Positions 21,349 through 32,953 of a stretch of DNA of 64,000 bases are shown one piece after another. The position numbers and the translations under genes were made by a program. The DNA comes from Breviolum minutum Mf 1.05b.01 (lineage: Eukaryota; Sar; Dinophyceae; Suessiales; Symbiodiniaceae). The notes under the pieces were generated by a model that had not been told where the DNA came from, searched no databases, and worked only from the letters and a program-made list of their open reading frames with translations. Where the stretch lies: positions 58,080-122,079 of the forward strand of contig DF239783.1 of assembly GCA_000507305.1 (NCBI GenBank), written 5' to 3'. The stretch's first letter is position 1; each line of letters opens with the position of its first letter.

Positions 21349-24300
21349 ATCGTTTTCCCCACGTGAAACTTGAAATCGCAGACAATCTTGCTGCTCTTGT
21401 GTCACAGAGTCAGCTATGACGTCAAGTTCAGCAACACCAAGGTGCCCAAGCAAGAGCCTCCGAGAGAGAAACCGAAGGTGCGGCAGCGGATACCACGATG
21501 CTGTTCCAAGATGGTGATGTTGACTCATGTCAATAGACACCACAAGATGTCAAAAGTACAAAATGATTGCGACTTGGAGGCGGCATGACAGTGCTATTGG
21601 TCTTGGAGTGTCTTTAGATCCATGATTTCTACACCGATTCAACAGTATTTGAAAATCATCTCTTAAGTCTGAATATGTCTTAATTCCATTTGATTTCTCG
21701 TAATTCATTCGAATTTCCAACTCGATGTACTTCACAACCTGGCTCTAGGCTCCGGAGCCTGGCAACCCAGACCATGAGAGGTGGCGACGGACCCGGTGGG
21801 GTCACTTCTTCGCGCACATGTTCCGTGTCCTTAAGCGATACAGTAATATTTGATGAGCAAGAACAATATCATATTGATGATAATATATGATATGGATATC
21901 ATGTCGTTAAATCATTTCAGTGACCAGGTGACCATCTGACCATCTTTGATGATCGACCATGCATCTCCGGCAAGAGAAGCAACATTGAAACATCTCGACA
22001 CCAAATTTTCAACTGAAACGACATGAAGACGCATGAAATGACTTAGAATGACCACAACGCGACTGCCTTATGCTGCCATGATTTCAATGGGAGCCTTCAG
22101 ATTGCCCTCTGGCCAGGCTCATAGAATTGGCTCGGGAGTCGCGAGGAAGCCCAGAGGTGTTTTCTTTGGAGTCAAAGTGGATAATTTATGATGATTTAAT
22201 GATTTATGAGAAATATAGTTCGTACAGATAGAATTAGCATTGGATATTGGCTTGATTTTGATCTGATTGCCTCCAGGCCTAGTGGACGGATCCTGGATTG
22301 TCTTCCTTGGACTTTTTGCGGGGCTTTCTTTTCCGTGCAGATATATACAGCCCTCAAAGAGTAACAACGGACTCCATTGTGATGGGATGTAAATCCAGAT
22401 ACTACTCAAATCCATTTCAGAATCTTTTGCCTGCTACGCTGCAGTTGTTAAGGCGTCAACAGGGCAACCTTTTCTACTACTTTCCAGAGGCCAACGAAAG
22501 GCGCGGATTGGCTCAGAATTTGCCCAGGTCTTGTTGGTGCATTCGTGCACTGCTCCTGTCCAGCCAATGTTTTCCTTGCAATGATGTGGTGGCAGGTTAA
22601 AGCAACAAGCCAGGGAAGTGCATGAGCAGATGAAGGCACTAACGCTTGGAAATGACAAGATTAAGACTGATTTACACGGACATTTTGTGGAGTTTTCGGG
22701 AAGGGCTGCATGGTCACTCAAGTCAAAGTCGAGTCAGCTTCAATATCATAGGCTCTGCACTAAAGTTAAGGCAAAAGCAGAACCTTTCATATGGTACATT
22801 TTGATACCCAAAGATCCAAACGGCATGGTCAAATCTTGGATGCTGGTTTTGATGCAATTACATACTGTACACATTTGTACGCTCATTGAATCTCATTTAT
22901 GCATTCTGTACACCTATCCTGGGTGATGAACAGCATTTCGGTGCTTCTACGGAGCTTTCACAAGTTGACGAGGCTTCAGGTTGTTCCGTTTGTGAGGATG
23001 ATTGCGATACGGCGATACAATATGATGTGACAGAGTCTGATAGAGCATGTGTCTCATGTTGGTGAGGATCGCGAGGCTCTCGATGAAAATCTACGGCTGA
23101 GGAACGAGGCCAGCATGAGCTATGCTCCAACTTGATGAGCATCTTTTGACAGTGTAAAATCGGATGTGAAAATACGAATAGATTCAAAGGGTATGAAAGG
23201 GAAGTACATAAGTCTTGCCATCTCTTGCCAGCCTTAGTTTGGAGCTTACAGAGTGGCTTTGGGCAAGTTTCATGAGATTAGTGCCCATTGCCCTTTCTCA
23301 GACTGGTTTGAAGTTCCAAAATGTCAAACCTATCATACTAGGTACTTCAATCGGCTCCAATCGGCTACAAACTCCCCACACCCTCTTTGGAGCTGACAGG
23401 ATCATCCTGAAAGGCCAGTTTGGAGTGGGAAGTGGCTAATGCACTGTAGCCATCCGCAGGAACTTAGTTTTCCATAGATTCCATGGTCGTTTGTCACAGT
23501 TTCTCATAGTCTGTCGTAGTTTATAGATGTTCAGTGGTTATGTGAAGTGCATTTGAAGGAGGACAAGTATTCCATTGGACATGTTTGTTTTGTGTTAAAG
23601 AAAGGAAGCTACTTTAAGTATCCTTCTTGAGCATGACACCTTTACCTTTTGTGCTACCTTTGGTATGCAGGGGCATTGCGGATTTCTTCGAAGAATTGGA
23701 AGAATTGCAGCAGAAGGCGCTGATTCCGAGAGCTTCACTGCATGGTCCGCAACGGTGTCCGGGTTGCTCGTGTTCCATGACTGTCTATTTGTCTATCTAG
23801 ATTCCTGTTTTTTTGCACTTGTGAGCTTTCAGCAAGAAATGGTCTGGCTCTGGTCTCGTGCGTGCCACCAATAGGACATTTTCATATTTGCATCTTTTGT
23901 ACTTTTTGTCATGGCCGTTTTGCATGGAAATCTAATGCACTCCATGACCCATGCATTCATCTCTGAAAGGAGAGGAGGGCGCGGACCACTCAAGAGAGGG
24001 ATGCAGAGCCGTCTGGCAGCCCAGCAATGCCATCACGTGCACTTCATCCAACATGATCCAACACAGACGTAAAGAGAAAGCTGAAAGAGTTTTGGAGCCT
24101 GTGGGTACGCAAGATCGATATGATACGACAAAGCAGAGATGGAATGACTCATCAATCCCAACTGCAGGTTTTGCATGAGAGTCTTTTCGAAATCCAAAAA
24201 GTCAAAGTCACCAGAAACTCACTAAACTTTGAGGCAAGATGTCGTGGACAAGAAGCCACAGGCAGCCGACCGGAGCGGACAAGATGGGGGCATTTTGTTC

Positions 24301-24453
24301 GGAGCTGCACGAAGCAGAAAATGGAAAGAGATGTTTCTTGCTTTGGTCTACGTGAAAATGATAAGCAATGCTGCTTTCAGATGTGCTGCTGCTCGGAAGC
24401 TGGAATGCCCAAGCAATGAGAAAACCTATTTTGCTTTGAAACCTGCCAACTAA
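21211..24453 (+). CDS. coiled-coil protein, multi-exon
   Basis: Exons with heptad-like Leu spacing: 21211-21254 (RRLEQANLRAQ), 21749-21842 (ERWRRTRWGHFFAHMFRVLK), 22117-22156 (LIELARESRGSPE), 22445-22527 (LLRRQQGNLFYYF), 22596-22659 (LKQQAREVHEQMKALTLGND), 22934-22979 (VLLRSFHKLTRLQ), 23034-23135 (DREALDENLRLRNEASM), 23671-23754 (ADFFEELEELQQKALIPRA), near 24072-24108 (RRKEKAERVLEPV) and 24234-24453 (KWKEMFLALVYVKMISNAAF, TAA 24451). Most joins match in phase; the donor at 22660 would be GA, and the join 21842/22117 needs the extra G. Not all exons are found, and 22270-22330 may encode a hydrophobic exon. A long coiled coil suggests a structural, cytoskeletal or scaffold role; this is inference from composition. 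Confidence 0.5.
21294..21349 (+). repeat. (GTT)n microsatellite
   Basis: About 18 uninterrupted GTT units lie within a probable intron of the coiled-coil gene. Confidence 0.95.
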
Positions 24454-24499
24454 ATGATTTGGGAGGCAACTACTGTCTACTATTTTTTAGCTGTTTGAT

Positions 24500-24840
24500 T
24501 TTTCTATGTGTCTATCCTATCCTATCTTATCCTACCTTATCTATCTTGTCCTATCTAAACCTATCCTATCCTTTCTTGACTATCCTATCTTACTTGTCCT
24601 ATCTTATCTACTCTATTCTATTTTGTCCTGTCTTATCCTATCCTATCTTAAAATCTTGTCTATCCTATCCTATCTCATCCCATCCTATCTTAACTATCGG
24701 ATCTAATTTGTCCTATCTTGTCTAGGCTATCCTATCCTACCCTATCTCGAATATCCTATTTTGTTTATCCTACCGTATCCTGCCTATGCTATCTAATGTA
24801 TCTAATCTTATCTAATCTATCTATCTCTATCTCTCTATAT
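24500..24840 (+). repeat. pyrimidine-rich CTATC/TATCC repeat tract
   Basis: About 340 bases built from degenerate 5-mers TATCC, TATCT and TTATC, with little purine apart from A. It starts about 50 bases after the stop codon of the coiled-coil gene. No coding function is supported. Confidence 0.9.
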
Positions 24841-24953
24841 CGTCGATGATTATGATATATATACGTATATTGTGAATGAATAAGGATGTATATTCCTAGA
24901 TCCTCACTGAGGGTTCTTTTTTAGCCTCTTTTCCAAAAGGCGCCTTCCAAAAA

Positions 24954-25103
24954 TCAGAGGCGATTCTGAATTTCTAGCGGCAAATCTTTGTTTTTTGCTC
25001 GTGTGTGTCTGGGTTCTCCAACATTGCATTTGTCATCTTCTGGTCTGGCAAGTTTTGAGGCCACGATGGCTGCTCCACAAAGAGGCCAGGCTGTTCTTTG
25101 CTG
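24954..25103 (-). CDS. possible minus-strand terminal exon
   Basis: On the minus strand a good acceptor (ATTCATTTCAG) is followed by two open frames. One reads KEQPGLFVEQPSWPQNLPDQ and ends at TAG near 24975; the other reads QRTAWPLCGAAIVASKLARP and ends at TGA 24954. Neighbouring coding signal is on the plus strand, so this is uncertain. Confidence 0.25.
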   Translation of the reverse strand, partial: QQRTAWPLCGAAIVASKLARPEDDKCNVGEPRHTRAKNKDLPLEIQNRL

Positions 25104-25301
25104 AAATGAATAGTCTTTTTTTCTTGATTTTCTATGATTCAATGGTTTACTAGTACCAAAACTCATGAAACATCGGTGCAGCAATGCAATGAGATCTGTA
25201 AAGGTGTCATTCCTACTCTCTGAATGCTTGAAGTTGACGAATATATCATATCTGATGAAAAAAACAACTCATCAAGACTTGTCCTGTGAGAAAGCTGCCA
25301 G

Positions 25302-26032
25302 GTGAAGGCCCGAATTCTCGAATCCAAGCTGACAGATGATGCTTCGCGGCATGTAAAAAATGTGCTTCTTCGCTGCCGCTGCACTGTCTCGCAGCGAATT
25401 GTTCCCAAGTTCTGTTCTAGGCTTAGGCCCGCTTTAGTATCTTCTTGTGCAAGGAAGCCTTAGACTAAGAATAGTCTTCACTTGAATTGAAGCACATGGT
25501 GCTGATTTGCTGATCAAAAGTTCACCCACTATCACTCAGTAGTGCATTTGATTACTTGATATTACTTGCTTCTCCGTCGGTCATTCAACATTCGAAGTCG
25601 CAAACACCATGATTTGACCTGTGCTTTGCGTTGAACGACTGGCATTGGGCAGGCAGCAACTCCACCAGCCCAGCAAAGCCGCCCACCGGTTGAGCATAGA
25701 CCCGTCAGGAAGCCAAGCTGTTTGTTCGTCTCAACTTTTTCCCACGTGCCTGGGGCTGTAGCCCGAGAAAAGGTCTTGTAGTCATAAGAAATCTTGAGTC
25801 GCAGGCTTGCACTCCATTTTGGCTCTTCAACGTCTTGAACATCTTAAACGTATTGAAACGTAAGGCCGCTGGGGCGGCTCCTGCGAGGGCTCCTGCGAAG
25901 GCTCCTGCGAAGGTCCTTCCCAGGCCCCCCCCGAAAGCCCCACCAGCACCGGCACCAAAGCCACAGACGGTGGCAAGGGTGCCAGGTCAGGGGCAGCAGC
26001 CACGATTGCGCAAGGAGGGGAGCTTAGAGTGA
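25302..26032 (+). CDS. Pro/Ala/Lys-rich protein, C-terminal exons
   Basis: Three phase-0 exons, each after an AG/G acceptor: 25302-25436 (VKARILESKLTDDASRHVKN, donor GTATCT), 25653-25772 (ATPPAQQSRPPVEHRPVRKP) and 25805-26032 (hydrophobic PFWLFNVLNILNVL, then a Lys/Pro/Ala tail such as PARAPAKAPAKVLPRPPPK, TGA 26030). The intron 25773-25804 would be only 32 nt; a donor at 25745 (GTGCCT) is an alternative. The tail is encoded by a small GCTCCTGCGARG repeat. It may be a membrane anchor followed by a disordered tail. Not recognised. Confidence 0.5.
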
Positions 26033-26368
26033 GTTGAGAACCATGCGAAAAGGAACAAGTGAAAGAAACCGAAACGGATAGAACTGATATAACAGATATT
26101 AACAGATCAAAGTGACACAAAGCTTTTTTCAAGCTATGAGAACGACAAACACGAAGGCTCACTGACAAGAGGACCGCTTTGAGGGCGGACAGGACAATAG
26201 CATCGAAACGTGAATAAAGGACTGATGATGGTGACCTTATCAATATATTGCCATGAAGTTGGCTTATCATCTACACACGTTATATAAATACTTCTGATAT
26301 CTTCTTCTGAGTCGAGGACAGTTGGAGACGTGTTTTCCTTCCTGGGTCTTCACCATGTCACGACACAG

Positions 26369-26614
26369 CGCACATTGAGGATTTGCCCTTCGAGCGACAG
26401 ACGGTGCAGGCCTGGGTGGCTGAATGGAAGGGACACGAAATCTGACTGTGACTACAAGCTTCTGCTTTTATTCGTTCGGATGCGAATGCAATTGAGTTTG
26501 TGGGAGGAAAAGCTCATCGCTCTCAACAAGCAGGGCATTTGGACCAAGCAAGGCTTGGAGTGCACTGAAGTGATGCGAATGTGGTTGGTGGCATTGACAT
26601 GTTTGATGTTTTAA
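26369..26614 (+). CDS. two helical exons
   Basis: 26369-26445 reads HIEDLPFERQTVQAWVAEWK then GHEI and TGA; 26478-26614 reads RMQLSLWEEKLIALNKQGIW, with a possible donor GTGATG at about 26571 or a stop at 26612. Both look coding. Their join is not resolved. Confidence 0.4.
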   Translation, partial: RTLRICPSSDRRCRPGWLNGRDTKSDCDYKLLLLFVRMRMQLSLWEEKLIALNKQGIWTKQGLECTEVMRMWLVALTCLMF

Positions 26615-26984
26615 TTGGCTTTTTTCATTGTTGTTCTAGACTTTATATTTTACTGCTGTTTCCTTTTAAACGTTCACGCCTTAGCAACATAAGACAATAT
26701 ATTGGCTAGAGATAGGCTATTGTTTGTGGAAGTATTTTGAAGTCCCAATGCAGCAATGTAATTTAATGAATCTGAGATTGATGAACATTTGAGGGAAGAC
26801 AATCTATGAATATAAATTGATTACATGACTATATAATTATATATATGAATTAAAAGCATAATTATTGTATAATAAATGCACAACACACTCAAAGCCCTGC
26901 ATTTGAATGCAGTAGCGGGTTGTTACCTGTCGTTGAGGCAAAACCTATCCCTTGGACGAGGCTGCGCTCTCTGCTTTGATGCAG

Positions 26985-27330
26985 ATCGAGCCAGTCATGA
27001 ACTCAGAGTCGCCGGAAGAGTCACCATGTCAGGATGTCTCGTAGATGCGAAGCCTTTATAAATTCTGATGGTGGCTTTTTGGATGGTTGACATGCACTCT
27101 GAACTTAAAGAGCGCAAACTCAATCATGAACTGCATTCGTTTTCATCTCTATTACCGTGGTCGATGGCAATGGAGTGGTTTGGTAGAGCTTCACGACTTT
27201 CGAACGATTTTAACAGGTGTCTTTTTGCAAACAGATTGTGTACAACGCTCTTTGAACTGCCTGGCTCAAGATGTGCCCTTGTTGACTTGGAGCACATGAC
27301 CCGATACTGTCACTTGACTCCATAGCATTA
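26985..27330 (+). CDS. exon cluster with competing frames
   Basis: 26985-27044 (IEPVMNSESPEESPCQDVS and stop) follows a TTTGATGCAG acceptor. At 27090-27300 two frames stay open: one with ELKERKLNHELHSF and one with FHLYYRGRWQWSGLVELHDF. Another frame from ATG 27342 encodes GHVALTISVQNLLVIGERLT. Only one in each place can be real. Confidence 0.3.
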
Positions 27331-27596
27331 CGGAAGATAACATGAGAGTTGTGGAAGGGCATGTAGCATTGACTATAAGTGTGCAGAATTTGCTTGTCAT
27401 TGGGGAGAGGCTGACTCAGGGGAAAGTCCTGGTTTCCTTGTGTTCCACCTCCTTTTGTTCGGAGCACCCGATTGAAACAGTCTGGATTCTTGCACATTCA
27501 CTACTTATCTACCAGCTTCAGTGAGAGTAAAATATGGAGGTTTTGCTAGGCAACCCGTAATTTCCAACTTACTGGTTCCCTCCTTATCCGGTGTCC

Positions 27597-27811
27597 AGTT
27601 TTCATTCCGAGTTTTTCCCGTGTCTTTGCTCAGCAAAGCTCCTCAAGTGGCTTTTGAGGAACAAGATTCGCGCCACGGTCATCTCTCTGTGGCGTGCAAT
27701 GATGACATCAGCATCAGCGGCGGCGATGTGGGATACTGGAACCATAATGTTCGTGTAGGAAGCTCAGTGCTCAACAGATTGATTTTCGGAATCTTTCGGA
27801 CCATTTTGTGA
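27597..27811 (+). CDS. exon with two open frames
   Basis: After the acceptor GGTGTCCAG, one frame reads APQVAFEEQDSRHGHLSVAC and stays open to 27811; a second reads LLKWLLRNKIRATVISLWRA and ends near 27755. Coding is likely, frame unknown. Confidence 0.35.
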
Positions 27812-28107
27812 ATTGAACATCCACTCACTCTGCTGGTGACTGCAAAAGTGTGCGAAGAAGCATCAAAGCAGGAATTCATACGTCTGCGCACTGCCAGGGC
27901 GCTGCTGGTTTTATTCATTTGGCGCCTTTTCTTCCCCTTTGCCTTTCTGACTGAGCGATTTCAACAAGCCAACTACACGTTTGCCACTTGGCCAAGCTTA
28001 TGAATGGAACAGCGTCAGACTCGAGCAACCTTTGTCTTGATTTACACTACTTGATTTCGGATGGTAAATTTCTTTAGCATTCTTTAGCTGTTTTAGCTGT
28101 TTTGTGC

Positions 28108-28763
28108 TTGTTTCCTTTTGTGCGCACCAGCAAGACAAATAGCACCAACAAGAACAAGAGCGCAAACAGAACAGCAAGAAGACGAGCAACAAAGAACAAC
28201 GACAACATCGTTAGCAAGAAGAACGATAGGATGACAAAGAATAAGAGCAACAATGATAAGAAGAATCATATAACAAAAAGCAGCAACAACAGCAACCTAA
28301 CAGCAAAACCGTTGTTCTTCTTGTCAACATCAAACAGCAAAGAAAGAAATGGCAAAGCAGTGGTGGTTGCGCGTTTGAGGGCAGGCGCTGTGCCCTCCCC
28401 TCCCAACCCCCTCCTTCTTCAGATTGTCAAAGTGCATTCGTGACGCAGGGACTCCACAGCGATGACAAGAAAAGCAGCAGGCAGAAGCAAAGCCCAGCCA
28501 CAAGATGATGAGAACTTGAATACTACGGTAAATTGTAAGAAAGGCGATTAAGGCATGCTCCGCACGAGGCGAAGAAAAAGCATCTAAGAAGTAGAAGCAA
28601 AAACAGAATCGCTGAGAAGCAAGGAAACATGCAAGAAACACACAGAGGTTGCGGAAAAACAAATTTCAACGAAAACCGAGAAAAGCTGAGGAATCAGAAA
28701 GGAAAGGACTCCCAAAACGATGAAAGGAAAACAAACAGTGAGAAAAACAAAAAACAAAAATAG
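28108..28763 (+). CDS. Lys/Asn/Glu-rich low-complexity protein
   Basis: Two firm exons: 28449-28527 (contains ATG at 28462, reads TRKAAGRSKAQPQDDENLN, donor GTAAAT) and 28569-28763 (acceptor AG/G, reads KHLRSRSKNRIAEKQGNMQE through NENREKLRNQKGK to a Lys tail, TAG 28761). They join in phase 0. Upstream, 28108-28380 has a 90-codon open frame of Asn, Lys, Ser and Thr (KNNDNIVSKKNDRMTKNKSN) that may be an earlier exon. The base composition is very A-rich on the coding strand. Probably disordered and basic; nucleic-acid binding is a guess. Confidence 0.45.
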
Positions 28764-29097
28764 TCCGCTTGAAAATAACAAAAAGTCCCGAAAGTCCCAC
28801 ATTAGTTTTGGGCTCTTTGATTTCTCTTTCCGACTTGCTGCAGAAGACATGGTGAGGGCATTGCTTCCTCATTAGAATATTGCAATCATTTGCCGTCCTT
28901 CTACTTCAAACTCAGCACTTTTTGCGCATTTGTATTTTTCTCAGTCTCAGTCATCACATTTCAATTGGAGGCGGGCTGATAGGTCCTTGCTATTGTCCAG
29001 CTACTTACTTGGTTGGAAGTCATAGGTCGAATAGCTTCTAATGGAAACTACTTAGTTCCCTTTGTATCCTTTTGTCATCGCTGCATTGTTTTCGGAG

Positions 29098-30076
29098 AAG
29101 CTTAGTCTTGAAACACCAGTTCAGCGACATACATCGGGGAGGGACACAGCTGTGGTTTACTGCGCCATTCTTCATGATGCGGGACATGAAAGTCCAGTCG
29201 CTTTCAGGTGCTTTATGCCCTGCTGCTACTACTCTTTATCTACAACTCCGTAGTCTTTATCACCACCGCTCTGGAGCATGATGGGAAGGCGCAGCACGGC
29301 GGGGGGGTAGTTGGGGGCAGGTATGAAATCATATGAAATCGGTGAAACATGGTGAACCAGTGAAACCTGTATATTTCCAGATGTAAAGAGTGGAGTGGTA
29401 TATGTTCAATGCAGGCTGGTTGGTCAGGGCTACCTGCATGGCTTCACCCATTGACCTTGAGTACGACGGCCACGTACTTCATCACCCTCCTGGTGCCTTC
29501 AACACATGGGACGTGTTTTCAATCTGTTTCAATCTGTTTCGATATGTTTCGATATGTTTTGCATGTTTTACTTGTCTTCACTGTTTCTTTCATCACATTC
29601 ATGCAAAGATTTCTGATCAAATTTGCAGTCAGACCACCGGGAGAATTGCAAGCAGATTTGGTTTGGTCTGCATTTTAGCCTCATACGAAGTAGTGTAGTA
29701 CTTGTTCTAGGTCTGCTTCTACTTGCTACTTGCTTTTTCAGCCTCTGTCAAAACTTGCATAGACAAAGCTCAAGGGATGAAGACCATCTTGAGCACAGAA
29801 GTATCACCATCACTTGCCTTGCCTCATTGTTTTTTCCAGCTCATTGCTCATTGCCATCCACCCTCGTTGGAATACTCCTCGTCGCGGGCAGATGTGCTTT
29901 CTCCAGTCCGGACAGCATCTTCTTCTAGTTCGCTCAGGCATGGACTTGAGACTTTATCGGTGGAAGGCTTTCTGTCCCTTCCGTCGACATAGGAAAACTT
30001 TGGAGAACTCATTGGACTCGCCGTTGACTCGCAAGATGCATGTTTTCATTGCAAGTGTTTGAAGCCAACTGTCTGA
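29098..30076 (+). CDS. multi-exon protein, unknown
   Basis: Predicted exons: 29098-29207 (HRGGTQLWFTAPFFMMRDMK; a second frame is also open), 29415-29508 (MASPIDLEYDGHVLHHPPGA), possibly 29632-29660, 29742-29959 (SVKTCIDKAQGMKTILSTEV to LRHGLETLS, Ser-rich middle) and 29993-30076 (ENFGELIGLAVDSQDACFHC, then KC and TGA). The intron 29960-29992 is 33 nt. Terminal Cys cluster C-x2-C-x-C. No family recognised. Confidence 0.4.
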
Positions 30077-30265
30077 GAACTGGAGGTGTAGCTGCCAAGC
30101 ACCATGATCAGGTGCAAAAATAGATTCTTCCAATGTTGCATTGAATGGGATGGGAGAGAGTCGGAGAGAGGATGGGATACCTAAGGAGACCATTGAACCG
30201 TTAGACACCTTTCAAAGTTGGCTCAGGTTGGTGCAATTTGTTTCAAGACCCTGTTATGTTCGCAG

Positions 30266-31558
30266 TCGGCCAGTGGCCAGGTGCTCCAAGTGATCGCACT
30301 TCCAGCAGTCTACGGCGGTATGGCTTACAGCAGTAGCTTGGTTTCATTGAAGATGTCAATGAAAGGTTCATGAAACTGCCAAAATGTCAAGCGATGGACA
30401 TGTCTGGACAAATGGATGGATATCCTCCAATGCTGCTCTTTGTCAGGCATGACACGTTTGTACCAGTTCCATGTTCGGACCCCAGAGATGTTTGAATTGA
30501 GAGAAGGTGCAGATTTGATAACTCTATCATTTGTTGATGATATATACTGTAGCTATATGTTTATAAATTTATTTATACCTATTATTGAAATACAATTGAA
30601 ATAGGATTGAATCTTCTTACAGCTTCTGGTTGTTTCGCGCTTCAGAGTTACATTCCTCACCTCAGGTCCGAAGTTACGTGGACACTCCAAGCATTATGCA
30701 GTTACCCCAGTCTCAACAAGAGAGCATTGCCATATCCAGGAGAGCACAATGACGGACATGACACTGACATTTGACTGCGAATGAAAGAGGATGGCTGGAT
30801 AGCTGGATAGCTGGATAGCTCAGGCATGAATCATGTAGTTCTATTGAGTTTTTGCGTGCGTTGGGCGAGGGGAGACCGGAGAATGATGTCAGAAGGTCCT
30901 AAGGTAAAACCATGTAAAACCGATCAAACAATGTTGGTACTGGATGGCCCGGACATACGAAGACGTCGAAGAGGGTGATTTCAGCTTCTATGACCAGTAG
31001 CATGTGCTACGATGTGCTCCCCTTCCACTATGCTAAGATAATTTCAGTACTGCAACTTTGCCGATCTTATGTCAGTGTGTTCTCATAATTTCTTCTCGCC
31101 ATGCATTATGAGCAACTTCAGGAGTGAGACTTGCTTCTTCGTTGGCGATATGTTTGAGTCGTGGAAGCTTGGTTGCAACACGCAAGGACATGGTCAAGAG
31201 GCCGGTGTTTGTTCAATGTGATTCTGTCGAAGTGAAATTCAAACTCTGCAAAGCTCGGATGTGAGGACTTTGTACCACTTTGGCAAAATGACTCTGGACG
31301 TCGTAGAGGCTTCCATCCAGAGGTGCAGAGTCAGCTCACGGATGCGCTCGGGCACTGGACGAGCGCTGATAGTTGTTGCTCTCATGATTCCTGACCGTGC
31401 CCTCATAGAGTTGTATGTACTATAGTGTACTACATTCATATTATATATTCTACACAAATTCTGGAAGTACGTCAGTTTTGTTTTCCAACTTCACTTCACT
31501 TGAAGCGGTCTGTCACCGAGCGCTGTTTGCCAACTGGTTCTGCATGGTTCTGCTTTAA
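30266..31558 (+). CDS. multi-exon protein, unknown
   Basis: Exons with coding character: 30266-30373 (SASGQVLQVIALPAVYGGMA), 30447-30506 (TRLYQFHVRTPEMFELRE), 30666-30752 (RSYVDTPSIMQLPQSQQESI), 31266-31371 (DFVPLWQNDSGRRRGFHPEV and QSQLTDALGHW) and 31476-31558 (FSNFTSLEAVCHRALFANWF, TAA 31556). The last two join in phase 1 through a GTTGTT donor. Another frame, 31129-31264 (SRGSLVATRKDMVKRPVFVQ), overlaps the start of 31266 and may be a competing or alternative exon. Chain order is inferred. Confidence 0.4.
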
Positions 31559-31762
31559 CAAATTCTGCTCAAGTAACACTCCGACGTTGGGATTTGGGCT
31601 GTCTCTAGTTTCACTCATCATGTCATGTTCATGAACCATCATAAACCAAATTTATTTGACCTACTTCCTGTACTGCCTGATATCATGTCATGTTATCATG
31701 ATCAACTATGTTATTGTCTCTTCTCTTCTGCAACAAATCAAAAAATATAAGAATGATATAAA

Positions 31763-32017
31763 ATGATTAAGCCGGCTGCATGCGACTGCTATGATCTGCT
31801 GCCACTGGAATTAAGTCTCGTCACGGGCCAGGCAGCGGCAGAGCAGAGAGGTGGAACAACAGGCAGAAGCGAGAGGCAGTTCTTGGATTTGGATTCGGCC
31901 ATCGTCACAAGTCAGATACTTTCGACGGTCCAAGATCTTTCACGAAGATCCTCAAGATCCTATTTCTGTTTGATACTAGAAAGTTGCTATACAATTTTCG
32001 CAGGCTAACAGTGTGAG
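31763..32017 (+). CDS. exon with possible start codon
   Basis: From ATG 31763 the frame reads IKPAACDCYDLLPLELSLVT, then AAAEQRGGTTGRSERQFLDL and VTSQILSTVQDLSRRSSRS. A GTTTGA donor lies near 31969 and a 14-nt mini-exon (acceptor TTTTCGCAG, donor GTGAGA) at 32004-32017. Could be the 5' exon of the following membrane-protein exons. Confidence 0.35.
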
Positions 32018-32161
32018 GTGAGACCAATGTTTAAGCTGTTTGAAGACACTGTTAAATGAGGGCAAATGCGACTTGAAGTTTTCCCTTGGCTTGAAGGGTG
32101 AACCGTGAGAACGCATACACACTCATGCACAGATAGTCAATCATAGTCGCGGTTGAAAGGT

Positions 32162-32770
32162 GGTCACTGCTTCACTTGTGCCAAAGTCAAGGAATGCTTC
32201 TGTGACTTTTCCTTTCGGAGGCATGTTGACTTCTCATGCTGCGGTTTGGGCAATGGTTTGGGTCTCTTGGTGATGCAAGTATATGCAAGTATATGCAAGT
32301 ACTATCACCAGTCACGTAGAGTCGCGTCCTATCTCCAAAGCCTAGATGCAGAAGCACCAAAGCACCAGGTCGTTGTTCAATGAGGTATCAGATTATCAGA
32401 ATGTAATCAGAATGTAATCATTGTATATATTGTATTGTGCCAATTTGTGCCTTGAGCTCACAAAGCCGCAAGCCGCAAAGGCGAGCGTCATGATGTTCTT
32501 GCTGGTTTCCTTTGCTGAAACAGGGTGGTCGAATCTCGGCATCAAAGGGAGTGGCAGACATGGCAGACCGTTTTCATTCCAAAAAGAGTTTTCTATCGTT
32601 TTCTTCTCAAATTTGTTTTACTAAGGTTGTACCTCTTGAATTTCGCTTCTGTGAGTTCCACTGATGACTTCGACAGCTCGTTGACCGTCTTTACTGGTGC
32701 TGGTTTCGTTGCTTCTGGCGTGGCATTGTGGAACATTGCAGTCGTTGAGCCGCTTGGGCAAAGAAGTTGA
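32162..32770 (+). CDS. membrane protein exons
   Basis: 32162 to about 32270 has two open frames (Cys-rich GGHCFTCAKVKECFCDF or hydrophobic VTFPFGGMLTSHAAVWAMVW). 32301-32369 reads SRRVASYLQSLDAEAPKHQ with donor GTCGTT. 32525-32770 reads REWQTWQTVFIPKRVFYRFL, a hydrophobic helix LLKFVLLRLYLLNFAS, a short acidic loop and a second helix VFTGAGFVASGVALWNIAVV before TGA 32768. Two transmembrane helices are likely in the last exon. Confidence 0.45.
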
Positions 32771-32953
32771 ACCTAGATGAAGCCACAATAAGTGAATTGG
32801 ACCTTGACTCTTGAATGGGTTTTAATCACACGCTGGGCATGCCTTTCTGTATCAATTGATGTTATTGCATATAAGATACTAAACATATATGCACATATAT
32901 ACGTATTTACGTAATGTATCACTTATTTACTTATTGCTTTTTTATGCAATTAG

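Noticed and set aside
24459..24725. Ser/Tyr/Leu-rich ORFs over the CTATC tract
   Set aside because: Translation of a simple repeat.
25814..25825. CCATTTTGGCTC, a 12-base match to the dinoflagellate spliced leader, as a retroposition relic
   Set aside because: The leader should continue AAG but the sequence has TTC, and the segment lies inside a predicted exon where it codes for Pro-Phe-Trp-Leu in frame. Chance or coding explains it.
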